Origin: Sediminihabitans luteus | GTDB taxonomy: Bacteria > Actinomycetota > Actinomycetes > Actinomycetales > Cellulomonadaceae | Length of the DNA stretch: 64,000 nt | Reading direction: 5' to 3' | Assembly: GCF_002797595.1 (NCBI RefSeq) | Contig: NZ_PGFE01000007.1 | Coordinates: 62,001-126,000, forward strand | Part shown: piece by piece, positions 7,451 through 16,124 of the stretch | Layout of the letters: the number at the start of each line of letters is the position of its first letter | Numbering within the stretch: position 1 is the stretch's first letter | The notes under the pieces: model-generated | Seen by the model: the letters and a program-made list of their open reading frames with translations, nothing else | What the model was told of the DNA's origin: nothing | The model's database searches: none | Made by a program: the position numbers and the translations under genes

Positions 7451-8728
7451 TCAGCGCAGCCGGTCGACCGCCGCCTCGACGAGCAGCTCCGCCCCGAGCT
7501 CGAGCGTCGGCTCGGGCACAGGGGCGAAGAACGGCGAGTGGTTGGGCGCGACGCCCGCGGGCAGGTCGCCCATCCCGGAGGCGTGCGCGAGGTCGAATCC
7601 CGCGAACGCCTGGGGGTCCCAGCCGCCGAGGTTCCAGTAGACGAGGGGCACGCCGACCGCGGTCGCGAGCTCGCCGACGTCCTCCGAGCCGGCGGCGGGC
7701 GGCAGGCTGATGACGGCGGGCACGCCGCCCGCGCTCTCGATCGTGCCGCGCTGCTCCTCGAGCACGCGGGCGAGCACGGCGCGCGTGCGCTCGGACGCCT
7801 CGGGGTCGTTCGCCATGGCGGAGAAGCTCGCGATGCTCTCGATCTCGGGCGCGGCAGGGGCGCCCGACGCGGCCGACTCGGCCTCGACGATGCGGCGGAT
7901 CGCGCCGAGCACGCGCTCGCGCACCGACGCGTCGAAGGTGCGCACGTTGACGAGCAGCTCGGCGCTCGCGGGGATGATGTTGGCCTGCGTCCCGGAGCGC
8001 AGCGCGCCGACGGTCACGACCGCGCCCTCGTTCGCACCGACCTCGCGCGCGACGACGCCCTGGAGCCGCATCACGGTCGCGGCGGCCATGACGACGGGGT
8101 CGACGGTCGCCTCGGGGCTCGACCCGTGCCCGCCGCGCCCGTGCAGGGTGACGCGCAGCGAGTCGGCGGCGGCCATCGCGGGCCCGGCGGTGAGGTTGAC
8201 GACGCCCACGGGCAGCGGCATGACGTGCTGGCCGAGCACGACGTCGGGCGCGCCGCCGATGCGGTCGTACAGGCCGTCGGCGAGCATGGTGCGCGCGCCC
8301 GAGCCGACCTCTTCGGCGGGCTGGAACAGCGCGATCAGCGTGCCGCTCCAGGTCTCGGGTGCGGCGGCGAGGCGGGACGCGGCACCGAGCAGGCACGTGA
8401 CGTGCACGTCGTGCCCGCACGCGTGCATTGTCCCGGACTCGACGCCGTCGGGCGTGGTCGCGGTGTCGGTCGACGCGTACGGCAGGCCGGTCGCCTCGGT
8501 CACGGGCAGGCCGTCCATGTCGGCGCGCAGCAGCACGCGCGGCCCCTCGCCGTTGCCCAGCACGCCGACCACGCCCGTGCCGCCGACGCCCTCGTGCACG
8601 TCGAACCCCCAGCCGCGCAGTCGCTCGGCGACGATCCCGGCGGTCCGGTGCTCGGCGTACGCGAGCTCGGGGTGCCGGTGCAGGTCGGTGTAGATCTCGG
8701 TGAGGTCGGACGTCGTCAGCGCGGTCAT
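7451..8728 (-). CDS. M20D-type metallopeptidase / amidohydrolase
   Basis: A 425-residue protein. ATG 8728 is preferred over the ATG at 8746 because it has a GAGGA Shine-Dalgarno about 8 bases upstream. Metal-site motifs of the M20D family are visible: HRHPELAYAE, VLLRADMDGLPVTE, MHACGHDVH (Cys and His ligands), FQPAEEVGSGA (catalytic Glu) and GQHVMPLPVG, with a lid domain carrying GRGGHGSSPEATVDP. Relatives cleave N-acyl amino acids, hippurate or IAA-amino acid conjugates in the cytoplasm; the substrate here is unknown. A CelR-like box (8754-8767) lies 26 bases upstream of the start. Confidence 0.88.
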   Translation of the reverse strand: MTALTTSDLTEIYTDLHRHPELAYAEHRTAGIVAERLRGWGFDVHEGVGGTGVVGVLGNGEGPRVLLRADMDGLPVTEATGLPYASTDTATTPDGVESGTMHACGHDVHVTCLLGAASRLAAAPETWSGTLIALFQPAEEVGSGARTMLADGLYDRIGGAPDVVLGQHVMPLPVGVVNLTAGPAMAAADSLRVTLHGRGGHGSSPEATVDPVVMAAATVMRLQGVVAREVGANEGAVVTVGALRSGTQANIIPASAELLVNVRTFDASVRERVLGAIRRIVEAESAASGAPAAPEIESIASFSAMANDPEASERTRAVLARVLEEQRGTIESAGGVPAVISLPPAAGSEDVGELATAVGVPLVYWNLGGWDPQAFAGFDLAHASGMGDLPAGVAPNHSPFFAPVPEPTLELGAELLVEAAVDRLR

Positions 8729-8753
8729 GCGGTCATCCTCGTCCACCCGGGGC

Positions 8754-8767
8754 TGGGAGCGCTACCG
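8754..8767. promoter_or_regulatory. CelR-like LacI-family operator candidate
   Basis: TGGGAGCGCTACCG matches 12 of 14 bases of the published CelR operator TGGGAGCGCTCCCA. It sits immediately upstream of the M20 amidohydrolase start. Confidence 0.45.
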
Positions 8768-8778
8768 GCCCGCACCGG

Positions 8779-10800
8779 TCAGCGGTCCCGCGTCTCGGGC
8801 TCGGTCACGGGCAGGGCGGGGCCGTCGGTCAGCAGGGCCGACGTGAAGTACTCGACGAGCTCGTCGATCGCGGGCTCGGACTCGCCCGGCCACTCGTCGA
8901 CGTACCGGCGCAGGCGCTCGCGCTCGCTCGCGCTCAGCACCTCGGCCTCGGCGAGCCCCGCGTCGGTCGCGGTGACCGTGTCGCCCTCGACGGTCACGAG
9001 TCCGCGCTCGGCGAGCGACTCCGCGACGCCCTGGACCGTGCCCGTCGAGGCGCCGGAGACCTCCGACATCGCCTGGACCGAGCGCGGCCCCTTGATCGCG
9101 GCGCGTGTGAGCATCCAGCACTGCTCGGGCGACAGGTCGACGCCCGTGTCGCGCACGAGCACCCGGTACACGCGCAGCGGGTCCATGACGCCCACGCGCC
9201 GCCACAGGATGAGCCGCAGCTCCTCGAGCGACGTGCGCTGGGACGGGAGGGCGAAGACCTCCCCGGCCGCGGTGCCGGCGTCCGCCCGGTCGGCGCCCGA
9301 GCGCAGCCGCACCTCGGGGATGAGGAACGTCAGGAGGAACGCGAGCAGCGCGACGGGCACCGCGAACAGGAACACGGTGTGGATCGAGAACGCGTAGCCG
9401 TCGAGGAACCAGCCCTGGACCTCGGGCGGGCACTGCCCGAGCGCGATCGCGGACTGCGCGAGCACGTCGCCGCCGCACGGCCCCTGCGCCCCGGCCGGCA
9501 CGTCGGTCGAGAGCTGGTCGGTCAGGGTGCGGGTGAGCACCGAGCCGAACACCGCGACGCCGACCGACGAGCCGATGGTGCGGAAGAACGTCGCGCCCGA
9601 CGTCGCCGTGCCGAGGTCCTTGTACTCGACCGCGTTCTGCACCGCGAGCACGAGCACCTGCATGACCAGGCCAAGGCCGAACCCGAGCACGAACATGTAC
9701 AGCGACGACTCGAGCGTCGACGTGCCGCGGTCCATGGTCGAGAGCAGGAACAGTCCGCCCGCGGTCACGAACGTGCCGATGATCGGGAAGATCTTGTACC
9801 GGCCGGTGCGCGAGATGAGCTGCCCGCTGCCGATCGACGTGAACAGCATGCCGACCATCATCGGGATCATCTGCAGGCCCGACTCGGTGGGCGTCGCGCC
9901 CTTGATCTGCTGCAGGTACAGCGGCAGGAACGTGATCGCGCCGAACATCGCGAACCCGATCACGAACCCGACGGCGGCCGTGGTCGAGAACACGCGGTTG
10001 CGGAACAGGCGCAGCGGCAGCACGGGCTCGGCCGCGCGCTGCTCGACGAGCACGAACGCGACGAGCGCGACCACGCCGAGCGCGATCGTGCCCCACACCT
10101 GCGCGCTGTCCCACTCCCAGGTCACGCCGCCGAGGCTCGTGACGAGCACGATCGACGTCGCGACGGTCGCGAGCAGCAGGATGCCCGCGTAGTCGATCTT
10201 CGGGTGCCGGCCCGAGCGGGTCAGCGGCAGCACCGCGGTCACGACCACGAGCGCGACGATGCCGATCGGCACGTTGATGTAGAAGACCCACCGCCAGTCG
10301 AGGTTGTCCACGAACCAGCCGCCGAGCAGCGGGCCGGCGACGCTCGAGACCCCGAAGACGGCCCCGAAGAACCCCTGGTACTTGCCGCGCTCACGCGGCG
10401 GGACGACGTCCCCGATGATCGCCTGCGCGAGCACCATGAGCCCGCCGCCGCCCGCACCCTGCACCGCGCGCCACGCGATGAGCTGACCCATCGACTGCGA
10501 CGTGCCCGCGAGGATCGAGCCGACCAGGAAGATCACGATGCACGCGATGAACAGGATCTTGCGCCCGTACAGGTCGCCGAGCTTGCCCCACAGCGGCGTC
10601 GTCGCGGTCGAGGCGAGCATGTACGACGTCACGACCCACGACAGGTGCTCGGCACCGCCGAGGTCGGCGACGATCGTGGGCAGCGCGGTCGAGACGATGG
10701 TCTGGTCGAGCGCGGCGAGCAGCATCGCGAGCATGAGCCCGCCGAAGATCGCGTAGATCTTGCCCTGCGGGAGAGCCTCCGGCTCCGTCTGCGTCGTCAT
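8779..10800 (-). CDS. MFS multidrug exporter fused to a C-terminal MarR-like winged helix
   Basis: A 673-residue protein starting at ATG 10800. Residues ~15-525 are a 14-TM EmrB/QacA-type drug:H+ antiporter. Seen are LDQTIVSTALPTIVADLGG (motif D1), GKLGDLYGRKILF (motif A), WRAVQGAGGGGLM (motif B) and GPLLGGWFVDNLDWRWVFYINVPIG (motif C, antiporter). After TM14 a linker leads to ~130 residues resembling a MarR-type winged helix: LSPEQCWMLTRAAIKGPRSV, MSEVSGASTGTVQGVAESL, ERGLVTVEGDTVTATDAGLAEAE. The domain is cytoplasmic, so it could sense substrate or bind DNA from the membrane (inference). A palindrome CCCAC-GG-GTGGG at 10856-10867 lies upstream. Confidence 0.9.
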   Translation of the reverse strand: MTTQTEPEALPQGKIYAIFGGLMLAMLLAALDQTIVSTALPTIVADLGGAEHLSWVVTSYMLASTATTPLWGKLGDLYGRKILFIACIVIFLVGSILAGTSQSMGQLIAWRAVQGAGGGGLMVLAQAIIGDVVPPRERGKYQGFFGAVFGVSSVAGPLLGGWFVDNLDWRWVFYINVPIGIVALVVVTAVLPLTRSGRHPKIDYAGILLLATVATSIVLVTSLGGVTWEWDSAQVWGTIALGVVALVAFVLVEQRAAEPVLPLRLFRNRVFSTTAAVGFVIGFAMFGAITFLPLYLQQIKGATPTESGLQMIPMMVGMLFTSIGSGQLISRTGRYKIFPIIGTFVTAGGLFLLSTMDRGTSTLESSLYMFVLGFGLGLVMQVLVLAVQNAVEYKDLGTATSGATFFRTIGSSVGVAVFGSVLTRTLTDQLSTDVPAGAQGPCGGDVLAQSAIALGQCPPEVQGWFLDGYAFSIHTVFLFAVPVALLAFLLTFLIPEVRLRSGADRADAGTAAGEVFALPSQRTSLEELRLILWRRVGVMDPLRVYRVLVRDTGVDLSPEQCWMLTRAAIKGPRSVQAMSEVSGASTGTVQGVAESLAERGLVTVEGDTVTATDAGLAEAEVLSASERERLRRYVDEWPGESEPAIDELVEYFTSALLTDGPALPVTEPETRDR

Positions 10801-10929
10801 CCGAGTTCCCGTCCTCGTCGTCCGCCGTCGCGCGAGCACGCGCTCAGCGCAGCGTCCCACGGGTGGGCGCGCGCGGCACCGCGAACGGGCGGCGCGGGCC
10901 GGACGGCGTCCGCCTGGCATCATGCGGGG

Positions 10930-11592
10930 ATGACCCCTCCCGGTGAGCTCCTCGCGGTGTGCCGCGTGCACCAGCTGCTGCCCGACGCCGGCACGGTCGG
11001 CGTGACCGCGATCGACAAGCGTCCCGTCGACGGCCCCGTCAAGGCCGGCCGGCTCGGCCTGTACGCCGACGTGCAGGCCGACCGCGCGCACCACGGCGGC
11101 CCCGACCAGGCCGTGTACGCGTACGCGCAGGAGGACGCCGACCACTGGGCCGCCGAGCTCGGCCGACCCGTCGAGCCGGGGCTGTTCGGCGAGAACCTGC
11201 GCACGCGTGGCGTCGAGGTGTCGACCGCGGTCGTCGGGGAGCGCTGGAGGGTCGGCTCCGCCGTCCTCGAGGTGACCCAGCCGCGGACGCCGTGCGCGAC
11301 CTTCGCGCGTCGTCTGGGGGAGGACCGGTGGGTCCGCCGGTTCACCGAGGCGAACCGCACGGGCGCGTACCTGCGGGTCGTGACCCCGGGGCGGCTGGGC
11401 GCGGGCGACGCGGTCGTCGTCGAGCACCGGCCCGAGCACGGCGTCACGGTCGCCGACTGGTTCGGCGGCTGGAGCGCGGGCGGCGACCTCGCGCACGCGC
11501 AGCGGCTGCTCGAGGCGCACGCGCTCGGGGAGGTGCGGCTCACCGACGAGATGCGCGAGCGCGCCGCGACCGTGATCGCGCGACACTCGTAG
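10930..11592 (+). CDS. MOSC-domain protein (YiiM-like)
   Basis: A 220-residue cytoplasmic protein whose MOSC core includes HHGGPDQAVYAYAQEDADHW, GLFGENLRTRG, VGSAVLEVTQPRTPCATFARRLG and RTGAYLRVVTPG. The conserved PRTPC cysteine is the expected sulfur/molybdenum-cofactor ligand. YiiM and related MOSC proteins act with the molybdenum cofactor, for example in 6-hydroxylaminopurine detoxification. No Moco biosynthesis gene is nearby. It is divergent from the MFS exporter and sits 22 bases before the DinB-like gene, probably in the same operon. Confidence 0.88.
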   Translation: MTPPGELLAVCRVHQLLPDAGTVGVTAIDKRPVDGPVKAGRLGLYADVQADRAHHGGPDQAVYAYAQEDADHWAAELGRPVEPGLFGENLRTRGVEVSTAVVGERWRVGSAVLEVTQPRTPCATFARRLGEDRWVRRFTEANRTGAYLRVVTPGRLGAGDAVVVEHRPEHGVTVADWFGGWSAGGDLAHAQRLLEAHALGEVRLTDEMRERAATVIARHS

Positions 11593-11614
11593 CAGCCGCC
11601 ACCGAAGGAGAGCC

Positions 11615-12202
11615 ATGAGCCAGGCACCGGAGTTCGACTGGTCGATCCTGACCGTGCCGACGACCGCCGCGATGGTCCGCGGCCAGCTCGGTTTCTCCTG
11701 GAGCGAGCTCGCGCCCCGCCTCGCAACGCTCACCCAGGCCGAGCTCGACTGGGAGCCCGCCCCCGACGCGCTGCGCGTCGTGCGCCGCGGCACCGAGCGC
11801 TCGCCCCGCACGCTCGGCGCGGGCGACTGGGTCATGGAGTGGCCCGCAGGCCCCGACTCGCCCCAGCCGCGCACGATCGGCTGGCTCGTCGCGCACCTGA
11901 CGGAGGTGTTCACCGAGCGCCACGCGTCCGCGTTCGGCGACGAGCCGGTGCACCGCGACGACGTCACGTTCTCGGGCGAGGTCGCGGACGCCGTCACCGG
12001 CCTCCGGCAGGTCGTGGACCGTTGGCGGGCCGGCGTGGACGCGCTCGACGACGACGCGTTCCTCACCGTCGGCCTCAGCACGGCCACCCCGGTCGACGCC
12101 GCCGCACCGTTCGGCCACCTCGTGCTGCACCTCGACCGCGAGCTGATCCACCACGGCGCCGAGATCATGGTGCTGCAGGACCTCCACCGCGCCCGCGCCT
12201 GA
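11615..12202 (+). CDS. DinB-superfamily protein
   Basis: A 195-residue protein with the four-helix-bundle pattern of the DinB/YfiT superfamily. The first helix is RGQLGFSWSELAPRLATLTQAELDWEP. A histidine in IGWLVAHLTEVFTERH and the C-terminal LHLDRELIHHGAEIMVLQDL supply the usual three-histidine metal site. Some members are thiol-dependent transferases using mycothiol or bacillithiol, plausible in an actinobacterium but not shown here. The start has a GAAGGAG Shine-Dalgarno. Confidence 0.82.
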   Translation: MSQAPEFDWSILTVPTTAAMVRGQLGFSWSELAPRLATLTQAELDWEPAPDALRVVRRGTERSPRTLGAGDWVMEWPAGPDSPQPRTIGWLVAHLTEVFTERHASAFGDEPVHRDDVTFSGEVADAVTGLRQVVDRWRAGVDALDDDAFLTVGLSTATPVDAAAPFGHLVLHLDRELIHHGAEIMVLQDLHRARA

Positions 12203-12248
12203 CCGGTCGCCCGGGAATGCGCCGCCCCCGCCGCCCGTTGCCCCAGGC

Positions 12249-12950
12249 ATGAGCATCGACCAGACCGCGACCCCGAGCGCGCAGCAGACCCCCGTGAAGA
12301 TCGACGTCTGGTCCGACGTCGCGTGCCCCTGGTGCTACGTCGGCAAGCGGCGTCTCGAGACGGCGCTCGCGGACTTCGACGGCCCCGTCGAGATCGAGTA
12401 CCACTCGTTCGAGCTCTCGCCCGACACGCCCGTCGACTTCGAGGGCACCGCCGCCGACTTCCTCGCCCGGCACAAGGGCATGCCGCTCGCGCAGGTCGAG
12501 ACGATGCTCGGCCAGATGACCGAGCTCGCCGCGGCCGAGGGCCTCGACTACGACTTCGAGCACGTGCACCAGACCAAGACGCTCAAGGCGCACGAGCTGC
12601 TGCACCACGCCAAGGAGCACGGCCGCCAGGGCGAGATGAAGGAGCGCCTGCTCAAGGCGTACTTCGTCGAGGGCAAGCACGTCGGGTACGTCGACACGCT
12701 CGTCGAGCTCGCGGCCGAGGTCGGCCTCGACGCGGACGCCGCGCGCGCCGCCCTCGACGCCGGCACCCACGCGGACGACGTCGCCGCGGACATCGCGCAG
12801 GCCCGGGCCTTCGGGATCCAGGGCGTGCCGTTCTACGTGCTCGAGAACCGGTACGGGATCTCGGGCGCACAGTCGCCCGACGTGTTCCGCCAGGCGCTCG
12901 CGCAGGTCGCGGCCGAGCGGGCCGGGCTCGCCGAGGAGCCGGTCGCATGA
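12249..12950 (+). CDS. DsbA-family oxidoreductase, FrnE-like
   Basis: A 233-residue thioredoxin-fold protein without signal peptide, hence cytoplasmic. The redox motif CPWC is at residues 26-29 (WSDVACPWCYVGKRRLETAL). The inserted helical domain is followed by GIQGVPFYVLENRYGISGAQ, which contains the cis-proline (VPF) next to the active site. This is the FrnE type, associated with polyketide biosynthesis or oxidative-stress protection. The stop overlaps the ATG of a small cysteine-containing frame (ATGA). Confidence 0.92.
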   Translation: MSIDQTATPSAQQTPVKIDVWSDVACPWCYVGKRRLETALADFDGPVEIEYHSFELSPDTPVDFEGTAADFLARHKGMPLAQVETMLGQMTELAAAEGLDYDFEHVHQTKTLKAHELLHHAKEHGRQGEMKERLLKAYFVEGKHVGYVDTLVELAAEVGLDADAARAALDAGTHADDVAADIAQARAFGIQGVPFYVLENRYGISGAQSPDVFRQALAQVAAERAGLAEEPVA

Positions 12951-13174
12951 CAGGCGCGACGGGCACGACCGGGGCGCCGGCGTTCGCGATGCTCGGCGCG
13001 CAGGCACCCGTGTGCGTCGACGGCGTGTGCGCGCTCCCGGACCCGGTCGCCACGGACTCGATCGCAGCGGACGCGCCGGAGCACGACGCCTCGAACCGCG
13101 ACGCCTCGAACCGCGATGCCTCAGCCCGCGAAGCCTCAGCCCACGACGATCAGGACGACCGCCCCGAGCGGTAG
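12947..13174 (+). CDS. Small hypothetical protein coupled to the FrnE-like gene
   Basis: A 75-residue frame starting at an ATGA overlap with the FrnE-like gene. It contains a short APVCVDGVCALPDPV segment with two cysteines four residues apart, a possible substrate or partner of the thioredoxin-fold neighbour. Four 15-bp repeat units follow (DASNR, DASNR, DASAR, EASAH) and an acidic tail. Its last 39 bases overlap the convergent DUF1304 gene. The coupling supports it; the low complexity and overlap weaken it. Confidence 0.4.
   Translation: MTGATGTTGAPAFAMLGAQAPVCVDGVCALPDPVATDSIAADAPEHDASNRDASNRDASAREASAHDDQDDRPER
13085..13144 (+). repeat. 15-bp tandem repeat, 4 units (DASNR-like)
   Basis: Four in-frame 15-bp units at the end of the small frame after the FrnE-like gene. 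The last unit runs into the 3' end of the convergent DUF1304 gene. Confidence 0.75.
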
Positions 13175-13537
13175 CAGCCCCTGCGTGAGAGCGGCCCGCG
13201 CGAGCCGCGGGTTGCTCAGCACGAGCACGAGGGCCGCCGCGAGCATCGACCCGACCGCGAGCAGGGCCATGCCCACACCCGCACCTGCCGCGGCTGCGTC
13301 GTCCGACGTCGCGAGCAGCACGCCCACGAGCGCGCCGAGCGCGAGGAACAGGTTGTAGAAGCCCTGGTTGAACGCCATGGGGCGCAGCACCTCGGCCTCG
13401 TCGGGGGTGCCCACCCCGAACCGGCGGTGCACGTCGGGCCGGCGCCACAGCACCGACTCGAGCGTGAAGATCGCGACGTGCAGCAGGCCGGCGAGCACGA
13501 CGAGCACGGTCGCGGCGACGGAGAGGTGGTCGAACAT
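13136..13537 (-). CDS. DUF1304 family membrane protein
   Basis: A 133-residue protein with four hydrophobic segments: ATVLVVLAGLLHVAIFTLE, LFLALGALVGVLLAT, GMALLAVGSMLAAALVLVLS and LLPLGAVVLIVVG. The family signature is RPMAFNQGFYNLFLALGA with an upstream EsvLWRRPDVHRRFG loop. Members are small integral membrane proteins of unknown function. It is preceded (minus strand) by a strong hairpin that separates it from the aldo/keto reductase gene. Confidence 0.88.
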   Translation of the reverse strand: MFDHLSVAATVLVVLAGLLHVAIFTLESVLWRRPDVHRRFGVGTPDEAEVLRPMAFNQGFYNLFLALGALVGVLLATSDDAAAAGAGVGMALLAVGSMLAAALVLVLSNPRLARAALTQGLLPLGAVVLIVVG

Positions 13538-13558
13538 CGTCCGATCGTCCCGCCACGC

Positions 13559-13596
13559 ACGACGGCGCGCGACCCGGGAGGGTCGCGCGCCGTCGT
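13559..13596 (-). terminator. Intrinsic-type hairpin after the aldo/keto reductase gene
   Basis: A perfect 17-bp stem (13559-13575 with 13580-13596) and a 4-base GGGA loop lie just downstream of the reductase stop. There is no U-tract, as is common at this GC content. Confidence 0.8.
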
Positions 13597-13625
13597 CGGT
13601 CGGGAGCCCGTGAGGGCCCGGGCCG

Positions 13626-14477
13626 CTACTTCTTGGGCACCGCGTTCATGGTGTCGGGGTCGGGGCCACGGCGGCCGTCGGCCCGGTCGAGGGCGCCGAG
13701 GTCGGCGAGGTCGCCCTCGGTGAGCTCGAAGTCGAACAGCGCGAAGTTCTCGCGCACGCGCTCGGGCGTGGACGACTTCGGGAACACGACGTCGCCGCGC
13801 TCGACGTGCCAGCGCAGCACGACCTGCGCGGGCGTGCGGCCGTGCGCCTCGGCGATGCGGACGACCGTCGGGTCGTCGAGCACCGCGCCCTGCGCGATCG
13901 GGGACCACGCCTCGGTCACGATCCCGTGCTCCGCGTTGAACGCGCGCACGTCGTTCTGCGCGAAGTACGGGTGCACCTCGATCTGGTTCACGGCCGGCAC
14001 CACGGTGCCGGACTCGTGGATCTTGCGCAGGTGGTGCGGCTGGAAGTTCGAGACGCCGATCGCCCGGGCCTTGCCCTGACGGTAGATCTCCTCCATGGCG
14101 CGCCACGTCTCGGTGTAGTCGCCGACGTCGGGCAGCGGCCAGTGGATCAGGAACAGGTCGACGTGCTCGAACTCGAGCTCCTCGAGCGTGCCGTCGATCG
14201 CGGCGAGCGCGTCGTCGTACGCGTGGAACCCGTTGTTGAGCTTCGACGTCACGAACACGTCGGAGCGCTCGAGGCCCGAGGCGCGCACGGCCTCGCCGAC
14301 GCCCGCCTCGTTGCCGTACATCTCGGCGGTGTCGATGTGCCGGTAGCCGGCCTCGAGGGCCGTGAGCGTCGCGGCACGCGTCTCGTCCGGCGGGATCTGG
14401 AAGACGCCGAACCCGAGCTGCGGGATCTGGACGCCGTTGTTGAGCATGATGCTGGGGACGGTCGTGTCCGTGGGCAT
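13626..14477 (-). CDS. Aldo/keto reductase
   Basis: A 283-residue (beta/alpha)8 NADPH-dependent oxidoreductase. The start at ATG 14477 has a near-perfect AGGAGGTG Shine-Dalgarno. The catalytic tetrad is visible: Asp and Tyr in YRHIDTAEMYGNE, Lys in VTSKLNNG, His in LFLIHWPLP. Also present are IGVSNFQPHHL and the NADPH-binding VFPKSSTPERVREN near the C-terminus. Relatives reduce 2,5-diketo-D-gluconate, methylglyoxal and other carbonyls; the substrate is not evident. Confidence 0.93.
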   Translation of the reverse strand: MPTDTTVPSIMLNNGVQIPQLGFGVFQIPPDETRAATLTALEAGYRHIDTAEMYGNEAGVGEAVRASGLERSDVFVTSKLNNGFHAYDDALAAIDGTLEELEFEHVDLFLIHWPLPDVGDYTETWRAMEEIYRQGKARAIGVSNFQPHHLRKIHESGTVVPAVNQIEVHPYFAQNDVRAFNAEHGIVTEAWSPIAQGAVLDDPTVVRIAEAHGRTPAQVVLRWHVERGDVVFPKSSTPERVRENFALFDFELTEGDLADLGALDRADGRRGPDPDTMNAVPKK

Positions 14478-14596
14478 GCACACACCTCCTGTGTCTGACT
14501 GCGGTGATTCCACCGTCGCACCGGGGAACGCTGCTCGCACGCCACGGGGGCGCTGTTCGCGGTCCGCGTGAGCGGGAATGCCCGCGAGGTCCGCGG

Positions 14597-15631
14597 TCAG
14601 TGCCGCCGGTGGTCCTGGATCGCGAGGCGCGGGCCGCGCCGGGGCCGTTCGTGCCGCCCCGCGAGCTCGAGCAGCCGCACGACGCGCTGCCGGTGCCCCG
14701 CGTAGGGCGCGAGCAGCTCGAGCATGCGCGCGTCGGCCGTGGTCAACGCCCCGGGGGCGTGCTCCTCGCGGGGCACGTGCTCGCCCGCGAGCGCCCACAC
14801 CACGGCGTAGGCGAGGTGGTAGTCGCCCACGGAGACGGCGTCGGGGTCGCCGAGCGCGCGGCGGGCGACCTCGGCGCTGGTCCATGCGCCGACGCCGGGC
14901 AGGGCCTGGAGCCGGGCGTGCGCCTCGGGCAGGGGCAGGGTCGCGGCGGACTCGACGGCGCGGGCGCGGCGTGCGGCCTCGCGCAGCACGCGCGCCCGGC
15001 CGGGGTCGACGCCGGCGCGGTGCCAGTCCCAGGTGGGGATCGTGGCCCAGCCCTCGGCGTCGGGCAGGACGCGCAGGCCCGCGGGGACGGGGTAGCCCGC
15101 GGGGACGGGGTGGGCGGCGGACTCGGGGTGAACGGTGGTGTCGGACGCCGCGTGCCCGGGTCCGGGGACGATCTCGCCGTGGTGGTCGAGCAGCCAGGCC
15201 CACGAGCGGAACGCGACGACGGACTGCACGCGCTGGTCGAGCACGGCGCCGGCGAGGGCTTCGAGGACCCGACCGGTGCGCGGGATCCGGACCCCGGGGT
15301 GGCGGCGGTACGTGTCGCGCAGGGTCGCGGGCGGCTCGAAGCCCTCGGGGTCGTCGTGCTCGCCGAGCAGGTCGGGCAGGGTCGTGGCGGCGTCGTGCGC
15401 GCCGGGACCCCACAGGCGCGCGACGACGTCGTGCGGCCCGGTCTGCTCGAGCCGGTACGTCACGGGGCCGGCGGGCGTGCGGCTCGTGCGCCAGACCGCG
15501 CCGTCGGGGGTGCGGCGGTGCGCGGGGTCGTACGGCCCGCGGGCCAGGGGCGCGAGGGTGCGGTGCAGGTCGAGCGGGCGTCGCGACGTGAGCGGCACGA
15601 CCAGTGCGTCGGCGGACCGGTCGGGCGTCAC
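14597..15631 (-). CDS. HhH-GPD DNA glycosylase (AlkA-like)
   Basis: A 344-residue protein. The helix-hairpin-helix motif LQALPGVGAWTSAEVARRAL is followed by VSVGDYHLAYAV, whose Asp is the expected catalytic residue of the 3-methyladenine/oxidised-base glycosylases. The N-terminal ~110 residues fit the small beta domain of AlkA-like enzymes. A short repetitive VPAGYPVPAG insert lies in the middle. It should excise alkylated bases in base-excision repair. Its ATG overlaps the stop of the upstream SnoaL-like gene by 4 bases. Confidence 0.85.
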   Translation of the reverse strand: MTPDRSADALVVPLTSRRPLDLHRTLAPLARGPYDPAHRRTPDGAVWRTSRTPAGPVTYRLEQTGPHDVVARLWGPGAHDAATTLPDLLGEHDDPEGFEPPATLRDTYRRHPGVRIPRTGRVLEALAGAVLDQRVQSVVAFRSWAWLLDHHGEIVPGPGHAASDTTVHPESAAHPVPAGYPVPAGLRVLPDAEGWATIPTWDWHRAGVDPGRARVLREAARRARAVESAATLPLPEAHARLQALPGVGAWTSAEVARRALGDPDAVSVGDYHLAYAVVWALAGEHVPREEHAPGALTTADARMLELLAPYAGHRQRVVRLLELAGRHERPRRGPRLAIQDHRRH

Positions 15632-16077
15632 GGCAGGGCGGGCCGGGCCCCGGCGGCGCGGGCGGCGTCGAGCTGCGCGGTGATGCCGGCGCGGTCGATC
15701 TGGATCCAGTACTCGACGATCGCGCCGTCGGCGACGCGGTACGTGCAGCTCGCGACCTCGACCACGGGCTCGCCCGTGGGTGCGTGCCCGTCGACCTCGC
15801 CGACGTGCCGCCCGTGCTGGGTCCAGCGCACGTACACCTTGTCGCCCGCGGCGAGCACCTCGTCGACGTCGAGCGTGAACGGACCCCAGGCCGCGAGCAT
15901 CTCGGCGACGTGCTCGGCGTACTGCGCGGGGGTGCGCTCGACCGTGGTGGGGTTCTCGGCCTGCACCTGGTGCGCCTGCACGCGCGGTGCCATGAACTCG
16001 GCGGCCCGTGCGGGCTCGCGCCCGGACCGCACGACGGCGAAGAACTCGCGGACGACCTGCTCGGGGGTGGGAGTCAT
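15628..16077 (-). CDS. SnoaL-like (NTF2-fold) protein
   Basis: A 149-residue protein with the NTF2 alpha+beta pattern: PEQVVREFFAVVRSG first helix, FMAPRVQAHQVQAEN, AWGPFTLDVDEVLAAGDKVYVRWTQHGRHVG strands, and YRVADGAIVEYWIQIDRAGI closing the cone. SnoaL-like proteins are small isomerases, hydrolases or ligand binders; no specific reaction can be read. It is translationally coupled to the DNA glycosylase, so it may protect or process a damage-related small molecule (weak inference). Confidence 0.8.
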   Translation of the reverse strand: MTPTPEQVVREFFAVVRSGREPARAAEFMAPRVQAHQVQAENPTTVERTPAQYAEHVAEMLAAWGPFTLDVDEVLAAGDKVYVRWTQHGRHVGEVDGHAPTGEPVVEVASCTYRVADGAIVEYWIQIDRAGITAQLDAARAAGARPALP

Positions 16078-16124
16078 GCCCTCATCCTCTCGCGCCGGTC
16101 GACTCGCGCCGGTCCGGTCGCGGG

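Noticed and set aside
11239-11252. GGGAGCGCTGGAGG inside the MOSC gene as another CelR-like box
   Set aside because: It lies within coding sequence, lacks the right half-site and is explained by codons.
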